Of a stretch of 64,000 nt of DNA, positions 1 through 11,404 are shown one piece after another. Where the stretch lies: NCBI GenBank assembly GCA_022495005.1, contig JAGYXB010000456.1:372001-436000 (forward strand), read 5' to 3'. The stretch is from Rhyacophila brunnea. Lineage: Eukaryota; Arthropoda; Insecta; Trichoptera; Rhyacophilidae. The notes beneath the pieces were generated by a model that ran no database searches, was not told the DNA's origin, and was given only the letters and a program-made list of their open reading frames with translations. A program made the translations under genes and the position numbers. Numbering within the stretch: the first letter of the stretch is position 1; each line of letters opens with the position of its first letter.

Positions 1-1260
1 TATTTATTTAGTTGTCCTGGCGCCGAATCGTCCTACACCCAAGTATGTATGTATGTATGTCGCGATGTCTAGAAATATTTACTTACATTGGAGGCGAAAC
101 CTCAGATACTGTATAATAAATGAACAAAACCGTGAAAGGATATGGCTACTGGCCAGAGGGGATAAAGAAAAAATAGAGTGCACGCACAGATATGGCCAAA
201 GAGGACACACATCGTAATCTATATAACAAAATTATTCAATTCAGCCACCTGCATTATTTGAGGCAGTTAGTTTCAAAGTCATTAAACCTCCATATTCCGC
301 CATTTTTAGATACCTAATCGCTAAAAACGGGCAAGCACATTTAGGAGTGCAAATAGAATATTTAATTTTTGCAAACATATTAATTAACAAACAATTATTA
401 TAAAAAGCGAATAGTGAAATTAAATATCGTTAATGCCAATAATATTTTTAAAAAAATCGTGTTTAAATTTAGTCATCCAAAATAAAACTTGATTCCTAAC
501 AAATATATGTAAATGACTTTGCAATCAACATTCGGTCAACAACAGTCGGATAATTATATTATTTAACAAACAAACGAAACTGAATTTGATGTTATAAAAA
601 CACATACGATGGAAAGTACTTACAGAATTTGAATCAAAAAAAATATAAAAAAAGTAAAAATGGAGGTAACTTAGTTTGAAACTAATACTCTCATTTGAAT
701 ATGTGAATATTTTGTCTTGCTTTCTTCGTAAGTTGTTGGTATTTCTAATTATTTTACAACTAGTTTTAAATAATTAAATATATCTAATACAAACATGTAT
801 GTAATAAATTCATATAATATATTTTATTCAAGTTCATTGCAGTATAAAATATCTAAATCTCGGTTATATCCGTTACAAGTAAAATAGACCACGCTTAGCA
901 CAGTTATTCCGGTATCGACAGTGAAGACTATTTTAAGCGAGTGCATATTAATTTGTTACGCATTATGTAGTTTTAAACACTACTATTACAGTGTACCATG
1001 TTATAATTATTTTCGAAAAATTCTAGATTATAATCGAATTCTTCATGTGCCGTCTTCTAAACATAGGTTTACTTCATTATTTTTAAATCCATCTAATTCG
1101 TTGCGGTTCTAATGAATGCTTATATTATGTTTTAGTTGAAACACTGACGCAGATTCTTCCGGCAAGAATCTGCGTTTTAACTTAAGGTTTTAAGTAAACT
1201 TGTTAACATATTCAAGAGGAGTTCACATAATTATAAAATAACATACGTTTGAGAGTAAAC
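1..1260. other. Non-coding start of window, no gene recognised
   Basis: AT-rich sequence with no coding signal I can support. It opens with a short GTAT microsatellite at about 42-60. The 63-codon open frame at 921-1112 has no recognisable motif and lies in sequence of background composition, so I do not call it. A perfect hairpin at 1147-1175 is listed separately. Confidence 0.5.
1147..1175. repeat. Perfect 12-bp-stem hairpin
   Basis: ACGCAGATTCTT at 1147-1158 is exactly complementary to AAGAATCTGCGT at 1164-1175, with a 5-nt loop CCGGC. It stands alone in AT-rich DNA just upstream of a LINE fragment. No function can be assigned. Confidence 0.7.
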
Positions 1261-1269
1261 TGACATTTA

Positions 1270-2000
1270 TTAGCCATATAGTTACCATTTGTAACAAAGC
1301 GCTTAAAATGTTGGGCTTCGTCATGCGTACTTCCCGGGTCTTTTCAGATGTTACGGTATTAAAACATTTATTTAATTCTTTATTTCGAAGCAGACTTGAG
1401 AGTGGGTCTATTGTTTGGGCACCGCATCAGTTGAAGTATGGCCTTATGGTGGAGAGGGTACAGAAGAAATTCTTGAGACTCCTTTACTTGAGGTTCTATG
1501 GATACTATCCGTGGCATTATCCAACTGACTTTCTCTTAGGCATGCTTACATACTGAAGTCTGCAATTTAGAAGAAATCTTTATTTAGCTACGTATTTTTT
1601 TCGACTAATACCAGGTATAAATGAGAACTCTGCCATTCTGGGCAGTGTTGACCTGTGTGTCCCTGATAATTATCTTAGAAATAGAGACCATCAGTTGTTT
1701 ATTCTCCCAAGGTGCAGAACCAACCTGCCACTGGTAATGCCAATTGGGAGGGCGATAACTATGTTCAACGAAATTGCTTCGGGTGTTGATATATTCCACC
1801 TACGTGAGAATGAGTTTAGGCGGACGTTGCTTTATAAATTCTTAAAATAGGGTCTGCTTAACTCATCCGGTGTACTTCCTTGTACCTATCTAATTTATCT
1901 ACTGATTTATTTCTTTTTTATGTAATACTGTTATATTTATAAAGCTTTGTTTCTAAATGTCATGTTGTGAATGTCTTAAACTTATAATTTGTAATGTCCA
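1270..2000 (+). mobile_element. Non-LTR retrotransposon (LINE) 3' end, family 1, copy 1
   Basis: A decayed C-terminal part of a LINE ORF plus its 3' UTR. Frame 1308-1553 reads MLGFVMRTSRVFSD, then LFNSLFRSRLESGSIVWAP and VERVQKKFLRLLY, the usual layout after the reverse-transcriptase domain of jockey/CR1-like elements. After a stop at 1554 the same frame continues with FRRNLYLATYFF, LPRCRTNLPLVMPIGRA, MFNEIAS and DIFHLRENEFRRTLLYKFLK before a stop near 1850. The 3' tail (about 1955-2000, ATGTCATGTTGTGAATG) recurs near 14.7, 31.9 and 60.8 kb. The 5' part and catalytic domain are absent, so it is dead. The family link is inferred from these motifs and the repeated copies. Confidence 0.75.
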
Positions 2001-3230
2001 CATTATGTTAAAAAAAAAAATGGGAAAAAAGTACTAAAATAAGAATTAATAATAGTTATTTTGTGCTTACTACCGTAATAATTAAGTAATGTGTGCATAT
2101 GAGATTGACATTGTGTTGAACTTACCAGATAATAACCGTATACATAGATAAAAGTGGAATGCGATATTTGTATTCTGCAGTTTTCATATTTTAACTATTG
2201 TATCTTAATCATAGTAAAAATATCACAACTTACTGTACAATATAAACGATAGTTAATATTATAAACCTTAAATATTTGAGTGCTGTATTTATTAGTGATT
2301 AAATTGTAAATGCACGTACTGTGGATAAATAAATTATTATTCCCAACATTTTTTTTTATTGAAATGGCAACACGCTCTCCGTGCTCATTAATATTATTCA
2401 CAAAACTCTTCATAGATTAATCGATTAAAAGCTTGAAAAGTATTCACTATATTTTTTCGTTGGTGTTTGTATAGGTAGATAATCGGTACTGAATACAATT
2501 TTGCTTTATCCGAAACCATGTTTATTAGTTCTGTTTTCAAAACATAATTATTTGACAGCACTGCTTTTACTTCAAACAGTACGTATATCGTTATATATTG
2601 TTTAGTTGTCAATTATTTTTAATTAATTATAGTGACCAAAAAATGGTTGATTAGTGCATAAGCCGAATTATTTAAATAAATATGACTCTCATTTAAGGTA
2701 TACTAATACGTATCACTTGTAATACTCACGCTCTGTAAAGGTACGAATAATAAAAACGTTTTTACTGTTAGGTTATTTATTGTTACTTCATTATTTTATA
2801 ATATGCATTAATAAAAAATAGTTAAGAGTTTGGTAAATGTACCACTTACCATAGTCCTTACGTGAATTGATCTATACAAGACATGAAAGTGGTACAGGTA
2901 CTTACCTTGAATTAGCTATAAAAATACATAAAGGGAAATACAGGAAGTGCACTTGTACAACTTGATTTGTATTTCCGATAAATTTAATTTGTTGTTTGAT
3001 ATGAAATATTGATTCTTGTGCATAGGATGTGAAGTGTCCATTTGTGATGCAAAGTATAGTATTTTTATATTTAGTTCTTATTACAGTTCATTCACATTTA
3101 TGGTGCCCACTTTAAATGGATAGAATTAACTAATATTTTGTCAAAATTAATAAGGTTAGAAGGATGTATATTTTCTACAGTTTTCTGCATACAAAAATAC
3201 ACAAATAAATTAATATTAGCTACGCTATCA
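2001..3230. other. Non-coding AT-rich stretch
   Basis: I see no gene. Short open frames on the minus strand at 2195-2612 are AT-driven and carry no motif. Confidence 0.5.
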
Positions 3231-3232
3231 AG

Positions 3233-3450
3233 CTTTTTAAAGAACCATTTCTTTTATTCAACGAATAATAATTCACAAGATTTGAGAATGTAACATTCCA
3301 TAATATATTGAATATACATAACTTTGAAAACACCTCAGATATACCCCTCATATATACCTCAGATAGATAGACCCACTAGATAAAATCACATTCGGAAGAT
3401 ACGAAGCTCGACGGGATTTGAATCCGTATACCTATTGATACCAAATACAA
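3233..3450 (-). mobile_element. tRNA-derived SINE with LINE-type 3' tail
   Basis: On the minus strand a pol III B-box-like GGATTCAAATCCC lies at about 3413-3425. It is followed by a body and a tail (GAATGTTACATTCTCAAATC, then TGTGAATTATTATTCGTTGA) ending near 3233. The tail recurs on the plus strand at 6940-7016, and in weaker form near 52.7, 53.6 and 58.5 kb. The 5' limit of the tRNA-like part is unclear. Confidence 0.6.
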
Positions 3451-3599
3451 CCCCCCGCGAAGAGACGTCGCCAATCCCATATCAGAAACCTTACATAAAA
3501 CAACGACTACCGTCCCGTAAAATCACTATATGCCCCGCAAGTTTGCAACCCCTGATAAATGTTGACAAACCCTGCCCGTAAAGAAACAGTATTACAAAA

Positions 3600-4080
3600 G
3601 TAAATAAATTCACCCTCGAAATGTGGAACAAAATATACCTGCAGGCGAAGCTATCGCCGCGAAAAGCAAGGTCACTCCGCAGAGACGACCAAAAGATACC
3701 GTTAGGTTGTCGTCGTACATGCCCGAAGCCTACCCCTGCATCTCCCGCTTATAAGTACTCCTCACACTGAGGAGATTTAGATATTTTAAAGATTAGTACA
3801 GTTACAGTACGATTTCGCCTGCGAAGCCAGGAGACACGTCTCCAGCGCCCCCTTTGTCTTTGCGAAGGGGGCTGCCTATAAAAAAGTAAACTCCACCCGT
3901 CTCGATTTTACAAATCAGTATATCCCTTGTAGTGTTACCGTGTTAATAAATAACCGTATAACCCCTACTTCGCAAGAGCGAAATAAATAAAAAGTGAACC
4001 AGTGTTAAGCGCGTTGGATAATAATAATGAATCGACCCCAAAAATAACGACAGTGCGGTGCCTAATCTAAGACCTCTTTA
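3600..4080 (+). promoter_or_regulatory. Possible solo LTR or RNA polymerase II promoter patch
   Basis: A patch richer in GC than its surroundings. TATAAAAAAG starts at 3877, an arthropod-type initiator-like TCAGTA lies at 3915-3920, and AATAAA-type signals follow at about 3945 and 3983. This TATA-initiator-polyA order is what an LTR U3-R-U5 shows. The TATA-to-initiator distance (about 40 nt) is longer than usual. No second LTR, primer-binding site or gag/pol frame is visible nearby, so the call is an inference. Confidence 0.35.
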
Positions 4081-4828
4081 AATGTAATTGTAATAAGACC
4101 AATGCTAATAAAACATAATTCTGCACAGATTTATAAAATAAACATCTGTGTTATCAATTTGTGCCCGTTATAATATTGTCTCTCACTCACCAATACATCG
4201 AAGTACCTAACCGAATGAAGGACTCCACAACACGTGAGTTCTAAAAGGTATTAATATCCACTGGTATCGCACCAATATGCTTTAACCGTTAAAGTCCATG
4301 AAGTTACAGATTTTGAGACCAATAACCTCATTCGATACTTACGTATACAAACTACCTACTTCGAAATATTGTGATTTTTAATTAAAAATACACCAAGACA
4401 TAACATGGTGTATTGATTATCTACATAAATATGAAAACCAGTTTTCAACGCAGATTAGATGTAATATGAAACGATATATCGTTATGAATGACCATTATCT
4501 ACCAGTTTACCGTTAAAATTGGTAAAACACATCCACAATCTATGTATGTAAATTGATAACATGTCATGCCGTAATCACTTAAATGGCCTGAGAAATTACT
4601 AGGTGAAAGCAGGCAAAGTTTTACAGGTCTGCCAATTAAAGTATAATATCAATAAAACGCTTATCAGGAAAGCAATATTATTTTACAAAACATTATTTAG
4701 GTATTAAAACGATGACATGATGTAACATGTATTTAATTATTTTCGTAATAAAGAATGCGTATACATGTTAATTAGAGGAAACTTCCTTCCTACTTCGTTT
4801 TCGTAAAATATATTAATACATATATAGA
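4081..4828. other. Non-coding AT-rich stretch
   Basis: No gene, RNA or repeat was recognised here. Confidence 0.5.
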
Positions 4829-5335
4829 CAGTGGCGACTCGTTCATATGCACTGCGGTACAGCAAATTGACACAAATGTAATATTATTAATTTATGAATT
4901 TTATATGAAAATATCAATATTATTAAGCGTGTAATAAGCTCGCCTGCGGATCGATACATCCAATGTCCAATAATATTAGCATTCACCGCGGTATGTACTT
5001 TATTTTGCGCAGTACCGATTTCAATTGAATATTTTCGAGTCGGCGAAGGAGGGCGCGGGCAGCGGTGCTCGCAAATGGAAGCCTAATCGGTACTGCGGAT
5101 CAGACAGTCCGATTTCAGTATTTCTCCGTTTCTGCGTCGCGCGTGAGCACGCGACGCAAATATAGCTATAATGATTTATTAACAGTGTTAAAATTTATTT
5201 CTGCTAGCAATTTATGCAAAGTTCTTTATTTTATCCAAATAAACGTTTATTTTTATTATAAAAATAGGTATATTACAGTAGCAAAGGATGTAGGTTGGCT
5301 ATCGAGATTCAACAATAGTGCACAGTAAAGATTGT
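4829..5335. mobile_element. hAT-type MITE related to the one at 20.4-20.9 kb
   Basis: Starts with CAGTGGCGACTCGT and matches, in inverted orientation, the element at 20365-20904. Shared segments include ATATGCACTGCGG, GAAAATATCAATATTATT, CGATACATCCAAT and the GC-rich GGCGAAGGAGGGCGCGGG at about 5043-5060. The far end is not clear: I find no matching inverted terminus before about 5335, so it is probably truncated or diverged there. The 87-codon frame at 5065-5328 lies inside this element and is not a gene. Confidence 0.65.
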
Positions 5336-5339
5336 TAGA

Positions 5340-6675
5340 CATAGATACTTATTTGTTTTCATTAAACTTAGAGTACAAAATGCAGACAGTGTTGGTTAGC
5401 TTTGTAAATTCAATTAAACCATATATTAGCTATTACGTTTAATTGTACTACTATTACGAACTATTTTATTATTATTATTGTTTATCTATTTACTAATTCA
5501 CAATGTTATTCTCAGCTATTTGTTTTCAGTTGTATTGTTATATGAATCTATTATATAATAATTATTAATGAAAATCCTCAATATAATACTAAAAAAATTT
5601 CTCTTAAATAAAAAAAAAATTAAGTCCTGCCTATACCAAAATACACGCTACAATGTGCCTTATTTTTGACGAATCTCCACAGCTTATCTCCACTATTATG
5701 GTTTAGCTTAGGTACGAATTAATTTACTTTAAAAAAGTAACCAACACTGTAGATGCGTTTGTTGAAAACAAATAAATCTGAAAAAGTTAAGTGTGCTTTA
5801 TTTATGTCGGATCTCTATAACCTACGTCCACTTTTCGACACTGTCATATTTAGAGGCGGATTTACCGATGTACCATTGTACGCAAGAGTACATATGACAT
5901 TTTCAATTAGGCAATGTTAGAACATAAACTGATGCTGTGTTTTACGTCTTTTTATGTACTAGTTAACGTTTTTTTTTATATTATAAATATAAATATGTTT
6001 TTTTTCAATGAGGGCCCGCCCTAAATGGTTAAATCTACCCTTGATAATATATTAAATTAGAGGTCGGTGACGCGGTGGCCACAGGTTTTAGTGCAATTGT
6101 ACTAGTTCCGTAGCAGGGTAGTTTTATCATGTAATAGGTCTAATAGTAACTATCGGAAAGAACAGCTGTTCTTTCCGGTGTTTTATATTTTGCGAAAAAG
6201 TGTTCAACCTTGCCGCACAGCAGTTTGCACCTTTCGACATCTTGAAAAATTCTCTACAACTTATGTCTGACATATTTTTTGTATATTAAATAAATGGCGA
6301 GCTGTGCTAGCAAATTTGGTGACGAAGATATGCGATTCACTGACTGATTTGGCGGTCGCTACGATTATTAATTAACTAGGGAACTAGGGAAATTTTCTAA
6401 CTAAAAACAAGTATACCAAAGATTTTTGTGTATTATGTTATATAATATATATACAATTAATCACATTCATTATTCAAGAAAGTACCTGTTTTACAAACCA
6501 TAATACACATTGTCTTTCTCTTAGCAATGCATGATCTGCCTATTCCGGAACATCAGTATTTTTTTAAAATAAGAATTGCGCATTTTGTTCTATGATATCA
6601 AAATCAATATTATTAAAAAAATCACAATTAAAAAAAACAGATAATTTAATGATTTTATGATTAACTATAAAACAT
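5340..6675. other. Non-coding stretch with one perfect palindrome
   Basis: No gene recognised. It contains the 24-bp palindrome listed at 6154-6177 and otherwise AT-rich sequence. Confidence 0.5.
6154..6177. repeat. Perfect 24-bp palindrome
   Basis: CGGAAAGAACAG followed directly by its reverse complement CTGTTCTTTCCG, with no spacer. It is centred on CAGCTG, a generic E-box. The sequence does not show whether this is a binding site or chance. Confidence 0.7.
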
Positions 6676-6679
6676 ACTT

Positions 6680-6895
6680 AATTTTGAAAAACGTTTCTGC
6701 GATAATATATTATACCCAACCAATAGAAAAAAATCTTTTTTGAAAAAAGTAAGCCACCCCGGCAGGGAATCGAGCTCTGCATCTCTGGGTTTACGACCTG
6801 TCCGTGCATTATCTTCTATGCTACAAGGCGACGTACTAATAGCGACAAATTTTAACTATTGGCCTTTTTAATACCAGCTCAACAGCGCTCTTCGA
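6680..6895 (-). mobile_element. SINE family A, copy 1 (internal tRNA-like segment)
   Basis: Reverse-strand copy of the element at 43525-43745. Read on the minus strand: AACAGCGCT...TTAAAAAGGCCAATAGTTAAAATTTGTCGC, then a tRNA-like segment with B-box GAGCTCGATTCCC, then TTACTTTTTTCAAAAAAG and TCTATTGGTTGGGTATAATA. Unusually, about 55 bp upstream of the tRNA-like segment are conserved between copies. Confidence 0.7.
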
Positions 6896-6939
6896 AATCA
6901 AGCTACTTTAATATAACAATTATAAAAAGCTACTTAAAT

Positions 6940-7016
6940 ATAAATTATGTATGCTCAATAATTAGAATGGTACATTCTTAAATCTTGTGAATTATTCGTT
7001 GAATAAAAGAAATAGT
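6940..7016 (+). repeat. SINE/LINE 3' tail fragment
   Basis: About 75 bp (TGTATGCTCAATAATTAG, GTACATTCTTAAATCTTGTG, AATTATTCGTTGAATAAAAG) closely matching the tail of the SINE at 3233-3450 in opposite orientation. Confidence 0.65.
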
Positions 7017-8325
7017 TAATTAAAGATGACCGTAAAGTTTAAAGGCCATCCTTTTTTAATTTTTCTGGTGAATCAATTGCATCATTTACGTCAAAGATAA
7101 TCGCCACTGGCTTATAGCACACAAAGTTGATGAATTGCGGTTGCATTAAGTTAACGTTAGCAAGCCCGATAATATTTAGAATTTGTGTTAACTAATATGC
7201 AATATAAAAAAACCATGACCTTTTACTTCAATTTAAAACTTACTGCTAATAAACAAACCGCTTTATAAGTAGTTAAAGTTTAACCTTTACAACCTTTTAC
7301 GATCGATTCGTACACTACAGTTACATAGTTAAGAATGCGTGTAATATTATTTCGTTGTATAATAATGTCTAAAAGATATTGTAAGAAACATAAATATAAT
7401 TTTAAGACATCATTGTTTATTAAATGTCATCAATAAGTCATTGAACACTTTAGCAATGCATAGTAAATCGATCGTAACTGAATATAATAATTTAAAGTTT
7501 ACTGCCAGACAGAGAATTTCCTAATGCACTACAAAAATAATTTAATAAAAACACAATGTAAAACCTGTATCGCATTTTTTACATGTCGTAAGCTAAAATG
7601 AGTTTTTTTAGATTATAAATCACAATTATTTTTAGTGTCAATTAATTTAATTTGATGTTTTTTAATGAAAACTGCGATATACAAGTGGTATCAATATTAA
7701 TAGTGATTTCATAACGTAAATAAATTTTGCGGCCCTCGTTATGTGAGGTCACAAATCACAATACATTATAATATGTGATGTTCATAAACTGATGTGTTTC
7801 TGTATTTTTTTCATTACTATAATTGGTAGGCACCCTCGTAGGCTCGAGGTCTGTTGTAGTGTTAAAAAAAACTATGTATGGTGAATACTAAGCCTTGATA
7901 ACTTATTATAAATTCCCACCAAAAGGCTAATAAATAATATTAACGAATTCAGAAGATTTTATAATTTAACTTACTTTATTAAACATACCTACATAATTTA
8001 AAAATACTTCAGAAATATACTTACAAGAAAAAAAATTGAAAAAATAAGCGCTTCGTTTTTATACATAATAACCTGAAGTATCCGGCTTCGCACAGTATTG
8101 TTTCGTGGATACATTTATCTTAGATATTAAAAATATATATATCTGTGTAATACAATATGGCAATATGAAAATAATTCTAATAGGAGGTCAAACAAAAGAA
8201 CACTAAATTAAAATCGAATCCAAAATATTATGCAAACGTTATTAATAGTACCTATTAATATGTAGTAAAAAAAAAACAATTGATGGAACAAACAAACAAC
8301 TAACTTTGTATTTTACATAATATTA
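7017..8325. other. Non-coding AT-rich stretch
   Basis: No gene or clear repeat recognised. Confidence 0.5.
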
Positions 8326-8327
8326 AT

Positions 8328-8665
8328 TTAGAAACCTTCGCGGGTGTGCGCACAACAACTGATCAAAATTTCATTGCAGTCAGATGAATGGTATAGGAAC
8401 GCATGCGAATAGAAGAAGAAGAAGAAGAAAAAGATGGTTGTACTAATTGAGAAACCTTTGCGGGTGTGCAAACGACAACTCATCAAAGTTTCATTGCAAT
8501 CAGATGAATGGTATATGAACGCATACGGGACAAACAGACAGACATTCATTTTTATATGTGCAAGCAATAAGTTGACAAAGTTTTATCATAATCAGATAAA
8601 CGGTATGGCAGCGCATAAAATACGAACAAACAAACAAATATTGATTTTTATATATTAGATTACTA
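8328..8665 (+). repeat. Tandem LINE (RTE-like) 3'-end units
   Basis: Three head-to-tail units of about 110-120 bp. Units 1 and 2 share GAAACCTT(C/T)GCGGGTGTGC, a CATTGCA(G/A)TCAGATGAATGG segment and AACGCAT. Unit 3 (about 8560-8660) is more diverged: CATAATCAGATAAACGGTAT. Units 2 and 3 end in ACAAACAGACAGACATTCAT or ACAAACAAACAAATATTGAT plus TTTTTATAT, the typical 3' terminus of insect RTE-type LINEs. A GAA microsatellite (about 8410-8430) splits units 1 and 2. The overlapping short frames on both strands are by-products. Confidence 0.65.
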
Positions 8666-8705
8666 TAATTAGTAACATTGTTAATTTCATATAATTATGT
8701 AGAAT

Positions 8706-8800
8706 ACAGATGGGTCAATTGGTAGAGCACGTGGCCGAAATCGAGTCCCTCTCTGCGATATAAATTTTTCAAAATCTAGTAAGTGGGTTTTTGATGTTTT
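8706..8800 (+). mobile_element. tRNA-like SINE fragment (family D)
   Basis: GGGTCAATTGGTAGAGCACG resembles a tRNA D-arm/A-box and is followed by AAATCGAGTCCC, a B-box-like match. The sequence after it (CTAGTAAGTGGGTTTTTGATG) resembles that after the tRNA-like segment at 27550-27625. Only part of a cloverleaf can form, so this is not a functional tRNA. Confidence 0.5.
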
Positions 8801-8810
8801 CAAGTTATGT

Positions 8811-9170
8811 CATCTTTTTCTTATTTTGCCATTCCCTAACAGAGATCGGCTACCATCAGGACGATCTTCAGTTCAGTGGAGCTGCACTCATACTAATTAC
8901 GGAGGTTCTTAAGCCACGAAATGCGGCATCATCCTCTGCTACGCTTACTATTTATCTTTCCTTGACAAGTTGGGGAATGCTATACTTTTGTCCTCTCATA
9001 ATGTGGCCGAGATGCCGTAGTTTCCTCGTTTTGATACTACGCAGAACTTCTCGGTCCTTTTCCATTCGATTGAGAACTTAAACATTTGTCACCCGATTAG
9101 TCCAAGGAATTTTGAGGATGCGTCTATACAGCTACATCTCGAAAGCTTCAACTCTCCGTGACATCTCTCG
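8811..9170 (-). pseudogene. RTE-like LINE ORF C-terminal fragment
   Basis: On the minus strand the frame reads RVEAFEM, a stop, LYRRILKIPWTNRVTN, a second stop, VLNRMEKDREVLRSIKTRKL, RHLGHIMRGQKYSIPQLVKE and a third stop. This order (cluster after 'AFEMW.YRR.L.I.W', then 'LGHI.RG') is the conserved C-terminal region of the common arthropod RTE-type reverse-transcriptase ORF, past the RT domain. The three stops and a loss of reading frame toward 8811 show it is dead. The plus-strand 96-codon frame here is antisense. Confidence 0.8.
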
Positions 9171-9800
9171 GTTTAATTATGTAAGTATATTAAATAAGAA
9201 TATTTTTATAGCTTCACTTTCATTTATATAAAATCTCTATTTTTACTGATGAATATTTTTCTCAGGTCATTGATAAGCACCTATACAATTCGTGCCATGT
9301 TATAAAGTAGCGACTAACCACAAAAACATTCACTTAAAAACACGTAACTGACAATAAAATAGATTGCGCATTATGATGTAGAAACAAAAAAGGCGAATGA
9401 AGATCTATTAAACGGCCATTTGGAACAACACTGCAATAAATCAATAAAACGTCGTACGTACATATGTGTTATATTATAATTTATAATATAAGTAGTGAAG
9501 AATCACATAAACGGAATTGAAATGTTATTTTTTACGTATCTATCGCTTATTGTGTTTTTACAATATGTTTATTGGTTACAATTGATGAGACACGGATTAC
9601 GCAAGTACAAGTAACATGATATTAAAATAAAAACTATTTAGAGATGTTGAAAACACATAACTGATTTGAATAAAGATTGTAAGGATTTTAGTCCTAATAT
9701 TGAATTATATTTTATGGACCAATGTTTAAAATATTATATTATAATTAGTAGTTATTAGTTATTAGTAATAAGTATTTATAAAGTAGCATACAATGTCAGC
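9171..9800. other. Non-coding AT-rich stretch
   Basis: Nothing recognised beyond AT-rich sequence. Confidence 0.5.
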
Positions 9801-9804
9801 ATAG

Positions 9805-10055
9805 CAACTCAGAAATAATGGGAACTGAAATACCTAACTGGAGAACCAGGCAACCGATCTCGAGTAAGGAAGAATACGGGATAAATTTAAACACGTGTCA
9901 AGAATACGTAATACCTCTAATACCGACAACTGCTCTCGGTTTATGCATTGACGCTCATTTAATATTGGTGTATTACACACACGATTGCACGTCTATAATG
10001 TGTGGTTCATTTTCGTTGGACACTCACATATTCAAAACCCTGCGTCTAAATTATT
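9805..10055 (+). repeat. Dispersed repeat D, copy 1
   Basis: Matches 18535-18793 in inverted orientation at roughly 80% by eye. Shared blocks: ACTCAGAAATAATGGGAACT, CCGATCTCGAGTA, AAACACGTGTCAAGAATACG, TATGCATTGACG and ATTCAAAACCCTGC. The open frame at 9818-10114 (98 codons) starts in this repeat. The partner copy has several stops in the matching frame, so a protein is not supported. No family recognised. Confidence 0.7.
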
Positions 10056-10117
10056 TACTGTATTGGTATATAAATAGCCCAACGGAATTCTATTTATTAT
10101 CTGTTCTGTGGTAGCAT

Positions 10118-10320
10118 ACGACGGTCATGGGGCTGATGCGTCGGCTGATAATGTCATGGGTCCCAAATTCGAATTCTGGGTCTGTCAAAATACACATTTT
10201 GTTTTTAAATGTGTGTTTGGTTTCAGAGTATGGACCTAATACATTGAGCAAGTGTACCTCCACTTTGTGGACACCCATGATTCTTTTACGATCGGACATT
10301 GTCAAAACAAGAATAAAAAT
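10118..10320 (+). mobile_element. SINE family B, copy 1
   Basis: Head GGGCTGATGCGTCGGCTGATAATGTC, then GTCCCAAATTCGAATTCTGG (tRNA T-arm/B-box-like). The body has AGAGTATGGACCTAATA and the tail has GATTCTTTTACGATCGGACA TTGTC. The same order recurs at 27799-27945 and 49625-49835. A decayed tRNA-Leu-like origin is possible. The open frames here on both strands are not genes. Confidence 0.7.
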
Positions 10321-10677
10321 ATCTAATTTTAATATTTTGGTCTTAATTGTCCATGAAACACTAAAGACGTCTACATATTATGCTGTCTACGAATTATTAC
10401 TATGAATCAATTTATTTTATGGTCGTTTTTTATGATAATACTTACATTTAATTAATTAAAATAAAACATAGTACTTATATTATTAGTATTATTATTACAC
10501 TTAGGTAGTGTAATAAAAATCAGGACCGAATTCGTCCGATTTAAAGGGACATTGTCAAAATTATGTAATGTGTATGTGGCATTTATTACTGATCACTCAA
10601 TACGTCAAATTGTATTCCATCAACCACTATGCTAAAAAATATTTCTTAGGTGAGCTTCATACTAGGCAACTGCTTTT

Positions 10678-10802
10678 TTAATACTTTGGACGCGGAAGAC
10701 GCACACGGTGCGTAATGACCAGGCGGCCGATCGATGTAATTAACGTGCATTTTAAAGGGGGCAATTAAAATCTCATTATCTATTCAGCAGCGAAAGCGTT
10801 AA
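10678..10802 (+). mobile_element. 125-bp TTAA-bounded element, copy 1
   Basis: Bounded by TTAA at 10678-10681 and 10799-10802. The inside starts TACTTTGGACGCGGAAGACG and ends TTCAGCAGCGAAAGCG. Copies at 15125-15249 and 26834-26958 (minus) have exactly the same length and are nearly identical. The element is more GC- and CpG-rich than its flanks. TTAA target use suggests mobilisation by a piggyBac-like transposase, but the ends show no strong inverted repeat. Confidence 0.8.
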
Positions 10803-11400
10803 CGGGATATCTCTAACCAAGCTTAGTTTTTAAATTTATCTTAAATATCTTAAACCTTTTAACCGGAGCCTCTGGTCGGTATGAATCACTGCCTCATCGT
10901 ATAATAATTATCGTTTAATCGTTCAGAAGATACACCTGGTGCGTTAGTTTTTGATAAACATGTCTTAAAATGAGTTAACATTCCGAAACAGGTGTCATCA
11001 TCATTTACAACACTGATATACAGATTGCAAAATTACATTTTTGTTACATTAAAACCACTCGATAAGTATTTACAGAAGTCAATAGATAAGGTGGCAGATA
11101 CGCGATGTACAATGTTACTAAAAGGGTACTAAGCGACAATAAAGACACCCCTAAACCCGTTGGATAGACGAGAACTGGATGTACGTGAAAGCAAAGAACT
11201 AGGGAGAAGATATGAGAGAGCTAGAGGTGCAGCAGTGAATCGACCACAGCTAATGATGACAATATTCTCTCCAAAGTCCAAACATATATAAGTGGAATGA
11301 GTACTATAAAAAAAATTGCGTTTTATTAAATAAAAACAACAATACAATGCAGTTCTGCCATGAATTGACAGTGAACAAAATAAAAGAAATATATTGTCAA
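10803..11400. other. Non-coding stretch
   Basis: No gene recognised. The 92-codon minus-strand frame at 11129-11407 has no motif I can name. Confidence 0.4.
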
Positions 11401-11404
11401 ATAA

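Noticed and set aside
1..60. TGGCGCCGAATCG near the start as a retroviral-type primer-binding site
   Set aside because: The match to a tRNA 3' end is partial and no LTR or gag frame follows.
9818..10114. 98-codon open frame
   Set aside because: It lies in a dispersed repeat whose second copy (18535-18793) has stops in the same frame.
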